Virus record (IMG/VR): IMGVR_UViG_3300017719_000013
Span: 1-50,896 of that record
From: a virus
Strand: one strand, 5' to 3'
DNA: 50,896 bases
This document shows positions 18,103 through 28,316 of the stretch, one piece after another (the stretch's first letter is position 1; each line of letters begins with the position of its first letter). A model generated the notes under the pieces. That model made no database searches and was not told the origin of the DNA. It saw only the letters and a list, made by a program, of their open reading frames with translations. A program made the translations under genes and the position numbers.

Positions 18103-21100
18103 CTATTGCTCTTCCCATGTTACACCTAAGCTGATATCATTTGTTGTGCCCGAGTCTACATCACGGTCTACCGAAAGATAGAGGCTATCTGCAATATCTG
18201 TCAGTGGATATGAGAGATATTCTTTATTATAATCAAAATATGGTGCTAAATCAAATTGCTCTGTTCCATGTTGTAAGTATGTAGTTGCAACATTAATTCC
18301 AGTATCAGGGATAGGAACAACCACATCAGTAGCGATTAATACAGAACTTAGACCTTCTTTTTCATAAGAAGCCTTGGATGTCGTATTGCTATATGCTACA
18401 GTAGTACCATTAGCTTGGAACTTTTTATCAGCTAAGAAAGTACCACCACTAAACAGTGTTAGTTCTCCTTCAAAACTTTCTAAAAGTTCGAAATAAAACT
18501 GATCTGTTTCTTTATATAGTCTTCCAAAAACAGTGATACCTTCAGTTCCAATTCTTCCTCTAAACCAACCATAAGTGCTTTCACCATTCTGTAAATATGC
18601 ACTGCTTGAAGTTGGTAATGGCGCATTCTCACTCGTAACTGTATAGTTGTCAGTTAATGCAAATCCACTGGCCCCAGGAGTAACTGATGTCTGGAATATA
18701 GGAGTCTTCTTGAATCTTAGTCTAACAGTTCCATCCGCCGCATTACCACCCGAATCAGTTCCACCTAAGTTTGCTGTTGACATCTTAGTTGGATATACCT
18801 GAACTCTGTTACGAACTAGGTTACCCTCTTTTGTGCTTTTAATCACTTTCTTGGTTTCTATTCCGTACACAGTTTCTGCTCTATCTGGCAAAATCTTAAT
18901 AGACGATGTGCTATCTAATTGACCAGATAGATATAGCTTGTTACCCGAAGCATCTACCCAAACGACTTTAATATTTTGATCAAGAGCAGAAGCAGTTTTT
19001 ACTGTTGCTCCCATGTAGAATGCTTCATCAATTCCGCTATTGGGATCGGTGTTAATATAGAATGTGTTGCTTCCCTCATTAGGCGCACTACCACCAATAT
19101 CTTGAGAGTTAGTTCTATCTTGGGCAATACCGGTAATAGCAAATTGTTTACCACGACAAGTTACTGGATTATCATTATTGTGGCTGTATAGACGAACAGT
19201 ACCACGGTCACCACCATCGATATAGTAAGAAGCACCATATTTTACAATGTGGTGAGAACTGCTTGTGTATCCTTTATCGTAACCTATTCCATCATTCGCT
19301 GTTTCTTCTCCATCTCCTAAACTTTGCGAATCACCGCCACCATAAGTTGTGTAAGTGATCGGTAGTGTTGCGTTACCAAGAGATGCAATCTTCAACTGAT
19401 TCGATGCTCTTAGGTGATGTACTCGTACCCATCTTGCTTCACCGTTACCAACTGGAACATATGCTAAGAACAATGCACCTACCGCACCATACCACGAGAA
19501 CTCAATTTTAAGCATCGTTACTTTAGTGAAGTCATAGTTGTAGAGACTGCTTTGTCGTGAGTCTTCACCAACTGCTTCGCTGTAAATTTGACCAGGTCTA
19601 GCGACTGTGCCGTCAACAGGTGATGTCGCAATGTCACTGTAAACTCTTGATCTACTTAGACTATCGCTACTATATGAATTTCTTGCTAACGCTTCACTCG
19701 AAACACCATCAAGTGCATCATGACTAAATCTTGAACGAGGTACACGATACTCATAAACACCCCAGAACTCAGGCTTAACATTATTCTTAATCCAGTTTAC
19801 ATATTCTGGGAAGAAGTTCACATTGTCGATCTGTGATCTAATTGTGTTTACATTATCTCCTGCATTTCCGTTTGGATCAAGAGCAGTGTTAACAAATCCT
19901 ACATATGCTTCACCCAGACCACCATCTGCTCTGAGGTCATCTCCAAATGCGTACATATATGGGAACATTGCACCCTTAGGAGTTGCTCCAGTACCACCAT
20001 CTACGTTTGAAAGATCGATGTATCTAAATCTTCTTTGTGTGCTTTCATCATCCCTGTCGTTTGCTTGATTATTCAGACTGTCTGGATGTATATCTATCTC
20101 AGACAATAGTGTAGTGTCAATACCTGGTGATGATGCAGTATTATGTCTCAGTATATCATAGTCTAATGGGAATACGAACGGTACTACTGTCTCAACATAA
20201 AGAGTGCCTACAGCAGTACCCGCAGTATCAGCAACACCATTGATCACATATTGACTGCTTGAATTCTGAAGCGTAATAGGCATTCTATGTTCAGCAGTAT
20301 TATTACCCGCTTTCGTTGCAGTGAATATGTTACCTTTGGGTCCTATCACCTGTTTAACCAAGACGATTTCACCCTTATCCAATTTTACTTGCCCAACATT
20401 AGCAGATGAAGATTGTATGTCTATACTTGTTGCAGAACCACTCCAAGTGATTCTAACGTGTTGTGCAAAAGTGACATACTGATCAGTTAATTTTATCTTG
20501 GTTGGTACTTTATCACCAGTAACTTCAGACTGAACACCCTTATCTTCTATAACCGACTTAATCTTTTTGGCATCTTTTAGCAGTGAAGGATCATAGATTC
20601 CGGCATGAGTATGAAGTAAGCCATCTCTCATCACTACTAAGTTGCCTGGGAATCCACGATCACCCTCAGTAATAGACTTACCATCTTCTTCATCAAAATT
20701 AGCTACAACTCTTGACGCTAGTGCAGATAGTTGCGTTCTCTTATCTGATAGATCCTGCGAAACACCTAAAGTTCCATCTATAGCTTGGAAATCTAATTCA
20801 AGTACAGATTTTAGGTGTTGATGTCTTGTGGGTTCAGATAGCGTACCGTCAGCCTCTTCTTGCGAATAAACTGATAGTCCGGTGCCACGCAAAAACATTT
20901 GCATATTATACGCAGTTTCTGCATCACCACCACCGATGACATCATTCTTATATCCATCGAGAATATAACCAACATCACGCTGACACTTGTCTCGCAACAG
21001 TTGCTGTAACTGTTCTTGTGTTAAGTCTCTAAACGGTTGTAATGCTGTTTGTGTCGTGTCTGTACCACCATCTGTGAAGCCACTGGGCCCATATTGTGGA

Positions 21101-22782
21101 GCGGTGTATGTGATGCTTTCTGCTACTTTACCAACACTTGTTGATGATGGTTGAGTGTTGGTTGCTTCAAAAACCTTACCAATAAAATAATTAGCGTTTG
21201 TCAAACCAGTACTGTTCGCATCAACATCAGTCCAAGTCATATCGGTTCCCAGATCCGTTATGACATATTTTTTACCGGCAGTTAGTGCTGAAACACCTGA
21301 TCCTACCGATTGGGTATCTTTTTTAGCAGTAACATAATAAGACCAAAAGTTTCTTTTAGTCTCAAAAATAGTGTCCAGTATACTTTTGTTACCATAGTCA
21401 GCAGTAGCAGAAATATCTGGAACTACAAAGTTGTTATTAACGCCATTACCATCAAGGTCTTTCGCATTACCAAATGCATTTGCAGTAATAGTCGCTAAAG
21501 CTAGTAGCTTGGCTTTACCCGCAGTGGATAATTCTGCCCCTAAAGCACCACTCGCACTGTTAGCATTGATTAAGTCATAAAGTGCGGCATGGATTGGTGC
21601 TTCAAACAATGAAACTTGTGGGAAAACACCTACAGAAATTCTCGGACTATTCCATGCGGCTTCTGATGTTCCATTTGCTGTCGGAAGAGCAAAGTTCGTA
21701 GTATTCCATACAGTGTGTGCAGTACCGTCACATTTTAAATCATATAGGAACATATCAATCCAGTAATCTAAATCACGCTTGCACTTTTCTCTTAATGATT
21801 CGGCAGTAATAATTGCAGTCGCACTACCTGCCCAACCCACGGCAGCATTAAACATATATGCAAAACTATTATAAAAACTGGTTTTTGCCGCACCTAAATC
21901 CGAACCAGTTACTGTAGCACCTGATGGTGTTAGTGTGAAAGAATCACTATCAGCAGGATCAGACCATGCTGTTTCTGCTGTTTGCATGATAGAATTAATA
22001 ATATCGTATCTTGCATCTTGTAATATTTTTCTATCGCTTACATACTCACCCTTTTTAGCGTAGACCCCTTCTTCGGCTCCTAAACCAACAATTCTGTAAT
22101 CGTCAAGTTGCGTAGTATCTACTGTATTACCAGTGCTTCCCTCGCCTCTCTTTAGAGTAGTCCCAGCAATACCAAATGGGCTTACGGGACCGTAGTTTAG
22201 AGACTGAGTTCTACGAACACATGAGAAGTTATCTCCTTTACCATTGTTTCTATTTTCCCAGTAATAACCATCATAGTTATCATAAATACCGAACTTACGA
22301 ATAGGTGGATTTTGACAGAAATCAAATCCACTTACAGTACTCTTAACACCAAATGTTGCGGCAGATACACGACCAGGCTGATATCTGAAGAAACGCTTTG
22401 ATGTGAGTACAGCAACTTTGTTTCGTGATGCTTCTACAAGTGCGCCCGCTTCTGTAGGAAGATGCTTAATACCAATTGCTTGTCTGTCAACACCGCCAGC
22501 GATATGATATTCTGGCTTCATCGACCATTCTGATGGGTTAACATCATAAGTATTAACATCAGCAAAAATACCAAGAGCAATTTCTGCTCTAGGTATACCT
22601 AGAAGTGATAGTGCGACTTCAGACTGTACTTTATTCTGCTCTTCAACAGGAATGGAAGTCTGATCAGATGCCATTACTACAGGTATAGATTTAGAAGCAG
22701 TCTGGGGTCCCGGTGTAACTGGTGTTGTTCTACCTACATTAACTACACTTGAATTTTGGTTTACATTAGTTATACTTGACAT
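18103..22782 (-). CDS. Giant structural protein with helical repeats and module A
   Basis: A 1559-residue virion protein, homologous in order and wording to the 1397-residue downstream gene (SLLGIPRAEIALGIFADV near 59, RFFRYQPGRVSAATFGVK near 130, KIEFSWYGAVGALFLAYVPV near 1090). The N-terminus has a SIPVVMASDQTSIPV segment typical of phage structural proteins. Between the first blocks and the SWYGA block sit large insertions: two related helical segments (LREKCKRDLDYWIDMFLYDL near 323 and LRDKCQRDVGYILDGYKNDV near 592) and one module A copy (about 500-558). AGGAAA lies 7 bases upstream of the ATG. No enzyme motif was recognised. A large fibre or wedge-peripheral protein is inferred. Confidence 0.78.
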   Translation of the reverse strand: MSSITNVNQNSSVVNVGRTTPVTPGPQTASKSIPVVMASDQTSIPVEEQNKVQSEVALSLLGIPRAEIALGIFADVNTYDVNPSEWSMKPEYHIAGGVDRQAIGIKHLPTEAGALVEASRNKVAVLTSKRFFRYQPGRVSAATFGVKSTVSGFDFCQNPPIRKFGIYDNYDGYYWENRNNGKGDNFSCVRRTQSLNYGPVSPFGIAGTTLKRGEGSTGNTVDTTQLDDYRIVGLGAEEGVYAKKGEYVSDRKILQDARYDIINSIMQTAETAWSDPADSDSFTLTPSGATVTGSDLGAAKTSFYNSFAYMFNAAVGWAGSATAIITAESLREKCKRDLDYWIDMFLYDLKCDGTAHTVWNTTNFALPTANGTSEAAWNSPRISVGVFPQVSLFEAPIHAALYDLINANSASGALGAELSTAGKAKLLALATITANAFGNAKDLDGNGVNNNFVVPDISATADYGNKSILDTIFETKRNFWSYYVTAKKDTQSVGSGVSALTAGKKYVITDLGTDMTWTDVDANSTGLTNANYFIGKVFEATNTQPSSTSVGKVAESITYTAPQYGPSGFTDGGTDTTQTALQPFRDLTQEQLQQLLRDKCQRDVGYILDGYKNDVIGGGDAETAYNMQMFLRGTGLSVYSQEEADGTLSEPTRHQHLKSVLELDFQAIDGTLGVSQDLSDKRTQLSALASRVVANFDEEDGKSITEGDRGFPGNLVVMRDGLLHTHAGIYDPSLLKDAKKIKSVIEDKGVQSEVTGDKVPTKIKLTDQYVTFAQHVRITWSGSATSIDIQSSSANVGQVKLDKGEIVLVKQVIGPKGNIFTATKAGNNTAEHRMPITLQNSSSQYVINGVADTAGTAVGTLYVETVVPFVFPLDYDILRHNTASSPGIDTTLLSEIDIHPDSLNNQANDRDDESTQRRFRYIDLSNVDGGTGATPKGAMFPYMYAFGDDLRADGGLGEAYVGFVNTALDPNGNAGDNVNTIRSQIDNVNFFPEYVNWIKNNVKPEFWGVYEYRVPRSRFSHDALDGVSSEALARNSYSSDSLSRSRVYSDIATSPVDGTVARPGQIYSEAVGEDSRQSSLYNYDFTKVTMLKIEFSWYGAVGALFLAYVPVGNGEARWVRVHHLRASNQLKIASLGNATLPITYTTYGGGDSQSLGDGEETANDGIGYDKGYTSSSHHIVKYGASYYIDGGDRGTVRLYSHNNDNPVTCRGKQFAITGIAQDRTNSQDIGGSAPNEGSNTFYINTDPNSGIDEAFYMGATVKTASALDQNIKVVWVDASGNKLYLSGQLDSTSSIKILPDRAETVYGIETKKVIKSTKEGNLVRNRVQVYPTKMSTANLGGTDSGGNAADGTVRLRFKKTPIFQTSVTPGASGFALTDNYTVTSENAPLPTSSSAYLQNGESTYGWFRGRIGTEGITVFGRLYKETDQFYFELLESFEGELTLFSGGTFLADKKFQANGTTVAYSNTTSKASYEKEGLSSVLIATDVVVPIPDTGINVATTYLQHGTEQFDLAPYFDYNKEYLSYPLTDIADSLYLSVDRDVDSGTTNDISLGVTWEEQ

Positions 22783-22791
22783 TTATTTTTC

Positions 22792-25700
22792 CTATTTAAT
22801 AAGTCCTTGTGCCATCACAAAGTCGTCTACTATATTTATTGTGCCAAATGGCTCTGGGTTTCCTTGTGGAGCGGTTGCGCCTGAATTTGCATCCAGAACA
22901 GTAGAAGTGTTCCCATAATATCTAATGGTCAGAGAGTGATTTGTTTGCTCTTCATTTGTTGGATTTTTTGCTACAACAAACCCATTATACTGTGTTCCAC
23001 TAACACCAGTTGCGTCATATAAGCCAGTTGGTGCTGACCAACCATCTTTATTATAAATTCTTACTTGCGTTCTGTATTTATCTACATAGTTCAGGTTAGT
23101 AACACTTACTTGATAGTCTGCATAGTACCTATTAGCATTCATAGTATCTATTTGAGTTGTGCCATAGACATTCACACCATCATCGTCTAATCCGTTTCCA
23201 TCTAGTCTGCCATATGACCAGGTACCACCGCTTGTAATGTCGCCTGCTTTAACATTTGCTCTACGACTTGCTGACCAAGCAATACCATAATGTGTAGTGT
23301 TTTCTGCATGAGAAGTGTCGATAATGACTTTAAATGTTAGACCAGTCGGTGTTCCAGATGTAGTTGTAACTGGAGTTGTGCCATCGGTATCCACCAAAGT
23401 AAATGAGGTGACAGAGGGCGCAGAGCCAGCATCAATAGAACTAACTACATATCTTTTACCTGTTGTATAACCACTATCGATTCTTGAGGCAGAATCTGCG
23501 CCAGTAATCTCGACTTGATCACCAAGTTTAATGTTAGCCGCTGTACAATTAACTGTGAAGTCAGTGTCGGTCACAGTGCTGACAGAGATAACTTCTTTAA
23601 CTTCGGAAGAAAGTCTTGATGTATACAGATTTTTGAGAACTGGATACGAGTAAACACCGTTCGTCTCAACTAAATTATAAAGAGTAGAAGTGGCATCAGA
23701 ATTACTGATGTTGAATCCAAATTGACCATCAGAAGCATCTAAGTCTCCAGTACCTTGTTGGTTCTGAGTTCTTCTGGAAAGAACTATGCGACCTTGATGG
23801 CCGCTGTTTTCGTAACCTGGGAACTCGTTGGAAGTAATTTTACCACCAGTACTGCTGTAAGAAGGCATTGTCGCACCGTTCCACACGAAAACACATCCAA
23901 CCTTATTCACGGCGGCACCAAGAGCAGTCCAGTCAGTATCACCAACTTTAGTAATTGCGTATGGTTGATTTGTTCTAATATAAGAATCGGTATCTGGAAC
24001 TCCACCCGGAGCAGTTGCTGTCATTGTGCTGTTTCCAATATCAACAGCACCGGGCCCTATCTCATTACCATAGACAGAATAGTTGTTTTCGGTATCAACA
24101 GAAAGCAACTTGGTTCTAAATACGACTTGTGGTTGCTGAGCCATAGAGTCTGCTGTTAAATCGAAAGTTGACCCGCTTTCTTGATAAACAAGATCATCAC
24201 TTCTAAAGTCTGCGCCTATTCCTAAGTTTTGTAGTTGACTTCTTCTAATGTTTATAGAGTCAAATTCGCTATTTAAAACATCTGGGCTAGACAAGAACTC
24301 GTTAGCGGGACCCATAAGAACATTAGGGCTACTTACTAAGAAAGTAGAACCATAAACATCGATTCCTGCTCCGACATTCTTAATTACATTGTTTGCTATA
24401 ACGCCCTCTTGAGTTACTGTTGCGTCTATACCCACAGTAAAGTTTTGGATAACATTATTAGTTACCATTGTATTGATTCCAGAATCTACAACAAGTGGAG
24501 TTATTTCATATCTATCTGTCACGCCACCATTTGAAATTTCTGATGAAAGCATTTTGAATCTTAGTGGTAGACTACAGCGTACACCATCACCTATCATATT
24601 TTGTATTTTACAATTGCTTACTGTAATGTCTGATGTTTGAGTACCAAAATCAATAAATCTATTTCCATCTGTGTCAGCAAGCAAAAACTGATTGATAGCA
24701 TTTCCATCAAAATCTACATTTTCTATAGATACGTTTTTCGCATCATTGACACCCGGGGTTTTTAGAATTGGAGTTCTAGGTGCGCCAGATGCTCCTGCTA
24801 GAGTGTAAGACGCCCAGGGCAATTTTTTAAGTTTAGTAAGACCAATAATCCCAATTAAACCAAAGTCAGTAGGCATATCAATGCATGAAACATTATATGT
24901 TTTTGCATTAAGAGACAAACTCTTCAATCCAATTAGTGGATCAATTTTACTTTGTATCCCCCCATTAATCTTACTAGTATCATTATGTGCGATACTAACG
25001 AGATGAGTTTTTAATCCATTGATATTGTTAATTAAAGCACTTTCAGTAAATACCATTTTAAATGATCCATCTCCTAACCCAGAAGGGCTAACTGAATCAA
25101 TTTCCATATCAGCCCAGCCGTCTAACTCTTCTTCATGGCCGCCGGCGGCTGCCGACGGGCTGTTTAGAATTTGATGTGGGAAATGAATTACATCACTTGG
25201 ATAGCTATTATCTGATTCACTTCTACCAGACCAAGGCACATGATCGAAGTTATAGTAATCTCTGAACGTGTTATTAGCGTCTGATAAATCTTTAGGACCT
25301 AACACGGCGACTAGTTTTAAAACTGAATTAGTTCCAACGGCCCTGTAGATCAAAACACCATCTGTAGATTCGGTTACTCCTGTAAGGTCTACTGTGATAA
25401 AGTGATCTTGGTCAAATGCTCTTAAAAAGTCTGATTCAAAAGTGTTGCCAGCCAAAGAAATTTGTTGTGTGACTATATTACTTCTTGCACCTATTCTACC
25501 AGTTTTTAAGTCAAACTTAGCTACCCTGTAGTAGAAATCTAATTCTCTATTACCCTGATTATTACCACCATTTGGATTAAAGCCAGATACAGTTGTAGAT
25601 GGAGATATTGCTGATCCCATAGCAACACGAGTGCCTACTGTTGCTCCATAAACTCTAATAACTTGCCCCTTATTGAAGTCTTCAGTAGTAACACCTGATT

Positions 25701-26358
25701 GTCTTACAATTAATTGATTACAAGTCTGACTACCTGCAGTACCAACAGCGCCTGTCCACTCAGCAGGCACACCCATAAGGCTGTCTTTGTTATTACCACT
25801 ATCAAACGTAGAACTATATTGATTAAATAGTCCACCAAATAGATCATTAACTGTGTTCTCAACATTACTGTCGTTAAAATATTTATTTTGACCCTCTTCG
25901 ATCATGTCTGTAGTAATTTTCTTTACTATAGCGCCTGCAGTGTCGAGTGGGTTGTTTACTTCAAGAGAAAACGAATCAGCATTTTGCACAAGGCCTGCAT
26001 AACTCATTCCATTCGTAAGCTGATTTACATTTTCTATTCGATCAGGTGCATTAAGAAGGTTGCTATATTCTAAAAAGTATGACGCATTTCTGTTTAATGC
26101 TTGTCCACTTTCATCAATATAAAACAGCTTAGACGCATTCAGACCACTACTTATTGTGTCATCAGCACCATTCAGTGCAATTTTTATATTGCTCAGATTA
26201 GCTTGCAACTCCGGTATCGAATATATGAATGCGCTAATATCCGAAGCCGTAGTATTTCTACTATTAAGCTGTTCGCCCGCAGTATCTACTATAGCAAATA
26301 TATCAGTGCTTGACAGTTCGCCTGCAATTAAATCTGTAAACTTCTTTCCTGTGGTCAT
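22792..26358 (-). CDS. Tail fibre-like protein with beta-helix region
   Basis: A 1188-residue protein. Residues about 530-690 show repeating short strands with N and G turns (VSNCKIQNMIGDGV, TNNVIQNFTVGI, ANNVIKNVGAGIDVYG), the pattern of a right-handed parallel beta-helix as in pectate-lyase-like phage tailspikes. No catalytic residue set could be assigned. Residues about 797-842 hold module A (QPYAITKVGDTDWTALGA, VGCVF) and 926-1013 hold module B, shared with neck protein gp13. The N-terminus is predicted helical (DLIAGELSSTDIFAIVD) and may be the attachment part. It starts 44 bases after the preceding gene; AAGG and AGG motifs precede the ATG. The gap contains only a near-match to a late promoter (TAATAAATA). 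Confidence 0.78.
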   Translation of the reverse strand: MTTGKKFTDLIAGELSSTDIFAIVDTAGEQLNSRNTTASDISAFIYSIPELQANLSNIKIALNGADDTISSGLNASKLFYIDESGQALNRNASYFLEYSNLLNAPDRIENVNQLTNGMSYAGLVQNADSFSLEVNNPLDTAGAIVKKITTDMIEEGQNKYFNDSNVENTVNDLFGGLFNQYSSTFDSGNNKDSLMGVPAEWTGAVGTAGSQTCNQLIVRQSGVTTEDFNKGQVIRVYGATVGTRVAMGSAISPSTTVSGFNPNGGNNQGNRELDFYYRVAKFDLKTGRIGARSNIVTQQISLAGNTFESDFLRAFDQDHFITVDLTGVTESTDGVLIYRAVGTNSVLKLVAVLGPKDLSDANNTFRDYYNFDHVPWSGRSESDNSYPSDVIHFPHQILNSPSAAAGGHEEELDGWADMEIDSVSPSGLGDGSFKMVFTESALINNINGLKTHLVSIAHNDTSKINGGIQSKIDPLIGLKSLSLNAKTYNVSCIDMPTDFGLIGIIGLTKLKKLPWASYTLAGASGAPRTPILKTPGVNDAKNVSIENVDFDGNAINQFLLADTDGNRFIDFGTQTSDITVSNCKIQNMIGDGVRCSLPLRFKMLSSEISNGGVTDRYEITPLVVDSGINTMVTNNVIQNFTVGIDATVTQEGVIANNVIKNVGAGIDVYGSTFLVSSPNVLMGPANEFLSSPDVLNSEFDSINIRRSQLQNLGIGADFRSDDLVYQESGSTFDLTADSMAQQPQVVFRTKLLSVDTENNYSVYGNEIGPGAVDIGNSTMTATAPGGVPDTDSYIRTNQPYAITKVGDTDWTALGAAVNKVGCVFVWNGATMPSYSSTGGKITSNEFPGYENSGHQGRIVLSRRTQNQQGTGDLDASDGQFGFNISNSDATSTLYNLVETNGVYSYPVLKNLYTSRLSSEVKEVISVSTVTDTDFTVNCTAANIKLGDQVEITGADSASRIDSGYTTGKRYVVSSIDAGSAPSVTSFTLVDTDGTTPVTTTSGTPTGLTFKVIIDTSHAENTTHYGIAWSASRRANVKAGDITSGGTWSYGRLDGNGLDDDGVNVYGTTQIDTMNANRYYADYQVSVTNLNYVDKYRTQVRIYNKDGWSAPTGLYDATGVSGTQYNGFVVAKNPTNEEQTNHSLTIRYYGNTSTVLDANSGATAPQGNPEPFGTINIVDDFVMAQGLIK
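23318..23582 (-). other. Module B copy in beta-helix fibre
   Basis: Residues about 926-1013 carry the order LGDQVEITG, YVVSS, FTLVDTDG, Thr-rich loop, TGLTF, matching the insertion in gp13 at 472-711 by eye. Confidence 0.6.
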
Positions 26359-26402
26359 GTATTTACCTAAACCTTAAATTTATTTTATGTATTTATTATG
26401 CT

Positions 26403-28316
26403 CTATGAGTCTGAAAGTCTTTTCCACATATAAACAACGAGATATGGTTGCATCAAACTGAAACTGCTACTGCCCCCAGTTTGGTTCGTTTTATTTGTTG
26501 TGAATCTGCCGTTTGGTTGAGAACCATCTCTAAACTCACGAATATTCGTTACTGTAGATTTATACAACTGCACATTAGTTGTCTCACCTGTGTTCACAGT
26601 ATGGTTGTGCTTTGGCATTTGAGCCACAGTTAGTTTGTGACTACTATTGCCTGCCGCTGCCCCGTTAACATAGCTACCACCATGACCAACTAAAACTCTA
26701 CCGGGCGCTATTAGTTGCCAATTCGTATTGGAACCGAATGCCGATCGCATCTGTGCCTGAGTGCTATGAGCAGTACTTATGAATACTGATCCAACAGGCC
26801 ATATCCTATTTACAGATACTAAATTACCAATATATCCCTCCAGATCAGTGATATTAGCAGTAGTGGTTTTGACAACACCATCTTTAACCTTAATATTAGA
26901 GTTAACGCTTGCTGTTCCATTGACTGACCATGAACCTTCTAGATGAGAAGATGAAGTAAACCCTAATGTTCGGGTAGTCGCCCATTTAGAAGCACTGGCG
27001 GCATTGCCTGAACAACTTGATGATGTAGCGGCATTGCCAGATGTATTTTGATTGCCTGGATTATTTACGCCAGGCAAATTGATGTCACTTCCACCACTAA
27101 ATGTAACACCACCAATTGTTCTCGGTGTTTGTAATGTTGATGCAGTAGTAGCATTACCACTTAACGCACCAGTAAATGTATTGGCTTGTATTGTACCAGT
27201 AGTAATGTGACCATTACCACCAAGCGTAAGCGTATTAGTGCCAGGATTAAACTTCAAAGCATCATCACTATATAAAAGTCTATTGGTAGAAGTTGATCCA
27301 TTCGTAGGTGCTAAAGTTACGGCTAGATTGGGATCAGCCGTATCAGTGTTCGTCACATAAATCTCCGAAGCTGTGGCGGCATTACCAGTTGTATCTTGAT
27401 TGCCTTCTTCGTTTACGCCAGGCAGATCGATGTCCGTTTGACCAGTAAATCCTACACCACCAATATCTACGCTATTAAAAAATCTTGAGGATGTTGAAGC
27501 ATTGCCCACTACAGAACCAGTAAACTGTGCATTCGCTCCAGTTCCACTCTCAAGAATTTTAGTCCCGTTGGATGCGTAAACATCACCAGTCAAGTCTCCA
27601 GTCACATTTCCAGTGAATGTTGCAGGAACATTAGTTCCGTTTCCGTTGTCTAGAATAACGAATCCATTCTCGGTTCTCACATCACCAGTCAAATCTCCAT
27701 CAACATCACCAGTCAATGAACCAGTAAAACCAGTGGATGCTGATACTGAAGTAAACTGTCCAGTAGTTTGTGAATTAGCACCGATTGTAACACCACTGAT
27801 ATCACTTCCTAAAAGATCATTAGAAAAAGTAAAGAAAGATCCCGCATCTGGATTGCCGTCTTGGTTAACATCAGTACCAGTTGTGATATTTCCATCAGTA
27901 TGAATATCTAGAATTCTACTTGCCGTACCTATTTCAAGAATACTATGATCAGTATTCGTTTTTATATGCCATGTATTAGTAGACGATGCGTTTTGAAATT
28001 GCAAAACACTGGCGGCACTACCCGCACCAGGTTGATTTAGAATCAAGTCTCCTAAAATTTTTACTTCTTCTGTTATTGTTAGTCTGTCTGCACCAGTAGA
28101 TGCTGATATGTCGTCTACTTTAATATGATGACCAGTGTCTAACTCAATATTACCATCAAGAATAATATTACCCGCATTTTGATTTCCCACAGTACTGCCC
28201 ATGACCACTGTTTCTTGAAAAAGAGTAGCCATTTCATTGGTCAAATCTTTCCACTGCTCAAAGGTAGAAGTGTTGTTTACCTTATTGGAATTTATACTTG
28301 TTTTTGTATTACTCAT
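26403..28316 (-). CDS. Tail fibre with C-terminal collar domain
   Basis: A 637-residue fibre protein. The N-terminus (STFEQWKDLTNEMATLFQET) is helical, followed by a long Gly/Asn/Thr shaft with recurring GNAATAS and TGDVTGDV-like units (about 180-450), as in trimeric phage fibres. The last 105 residues form a phage tail-collar type tip: GRVLVGHGG, then QMPKHNHT and a terminal LMQPYLVVYMWKR. The HNH of MPKHNHT matches the position where T4 gp12 binds metal through histidines. This is the best candidate in the window for the gp12 short-tail-fibre role or a gp10-like equivalent. Its start overlaps the stop of the 62-residue gene by 4 bases. Confidence 0.82.
   Translation of the reverse strand: MSNTKTSINSNKVNNTSTFEQWKDLTNEMATLFQETVVMGSTVGNQNAGNIILDGNIELDTGHHIKVDDISASTGADRLTITEEVKILGDLILNQPGAGSAASVLQFQNASSTNTWHIKTNTDHSILEIGTASRILDIHTDGNITTGTDVNQDGNPDAGSFFTFSNDLLGSDISGVTIGANSQTTGQFTSVSASTGFTGSLTGDVDGDLTGDVRTENGFVILDNGNGTNVPATFTGNVTGDLTGDVYASNGTKILESGTGANAQFTGSVVGNASTSSRFFNSVDIGGVGFTGQTDIDLPGVNEEGNQDTTGNAATASEIYVTNTDTADPNLAVTLAPTNGSTSTNRLLYSDDALKFNPGTNTLTLGGNGHITTGTIQANTFTGALSGNATTASTLQTPRTIGGVTFSGGSDINLPGVNNPGNQNTSGNAATSSSCSGNAASASKWATTRTLGFTSSSHLEGSWSVNGTASVNSNIKVKDGVVKTTTANITDLEGYIGNLVSVNRIWPVGSVFISTAHSTQAQMRSAFGSNTNWQLIAPGRVLVGHGGSYVNGAAAGNSSHKLTVAQMPKHNHTVNTGETTNVQLYKSTVTNIREFRDGSQPNGRFTTNKTNQTGGSSSFSLMQPYLVVYMWKRLSDS

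Noticed and set aside
23755-24159. 134-residue rightward frame
   Set aside because: It is antisense to the beta-helix fibre gene, has no promoter or ribosome site and an unnatural Cys/Trp-rich composition.
26359-26402. Late promoter or terminator in the 44-base gap before the beta-helix fibre
   Set aside because: The box is TAATAAATA, not the consensus, and no hairpin followed by a T run is visible.
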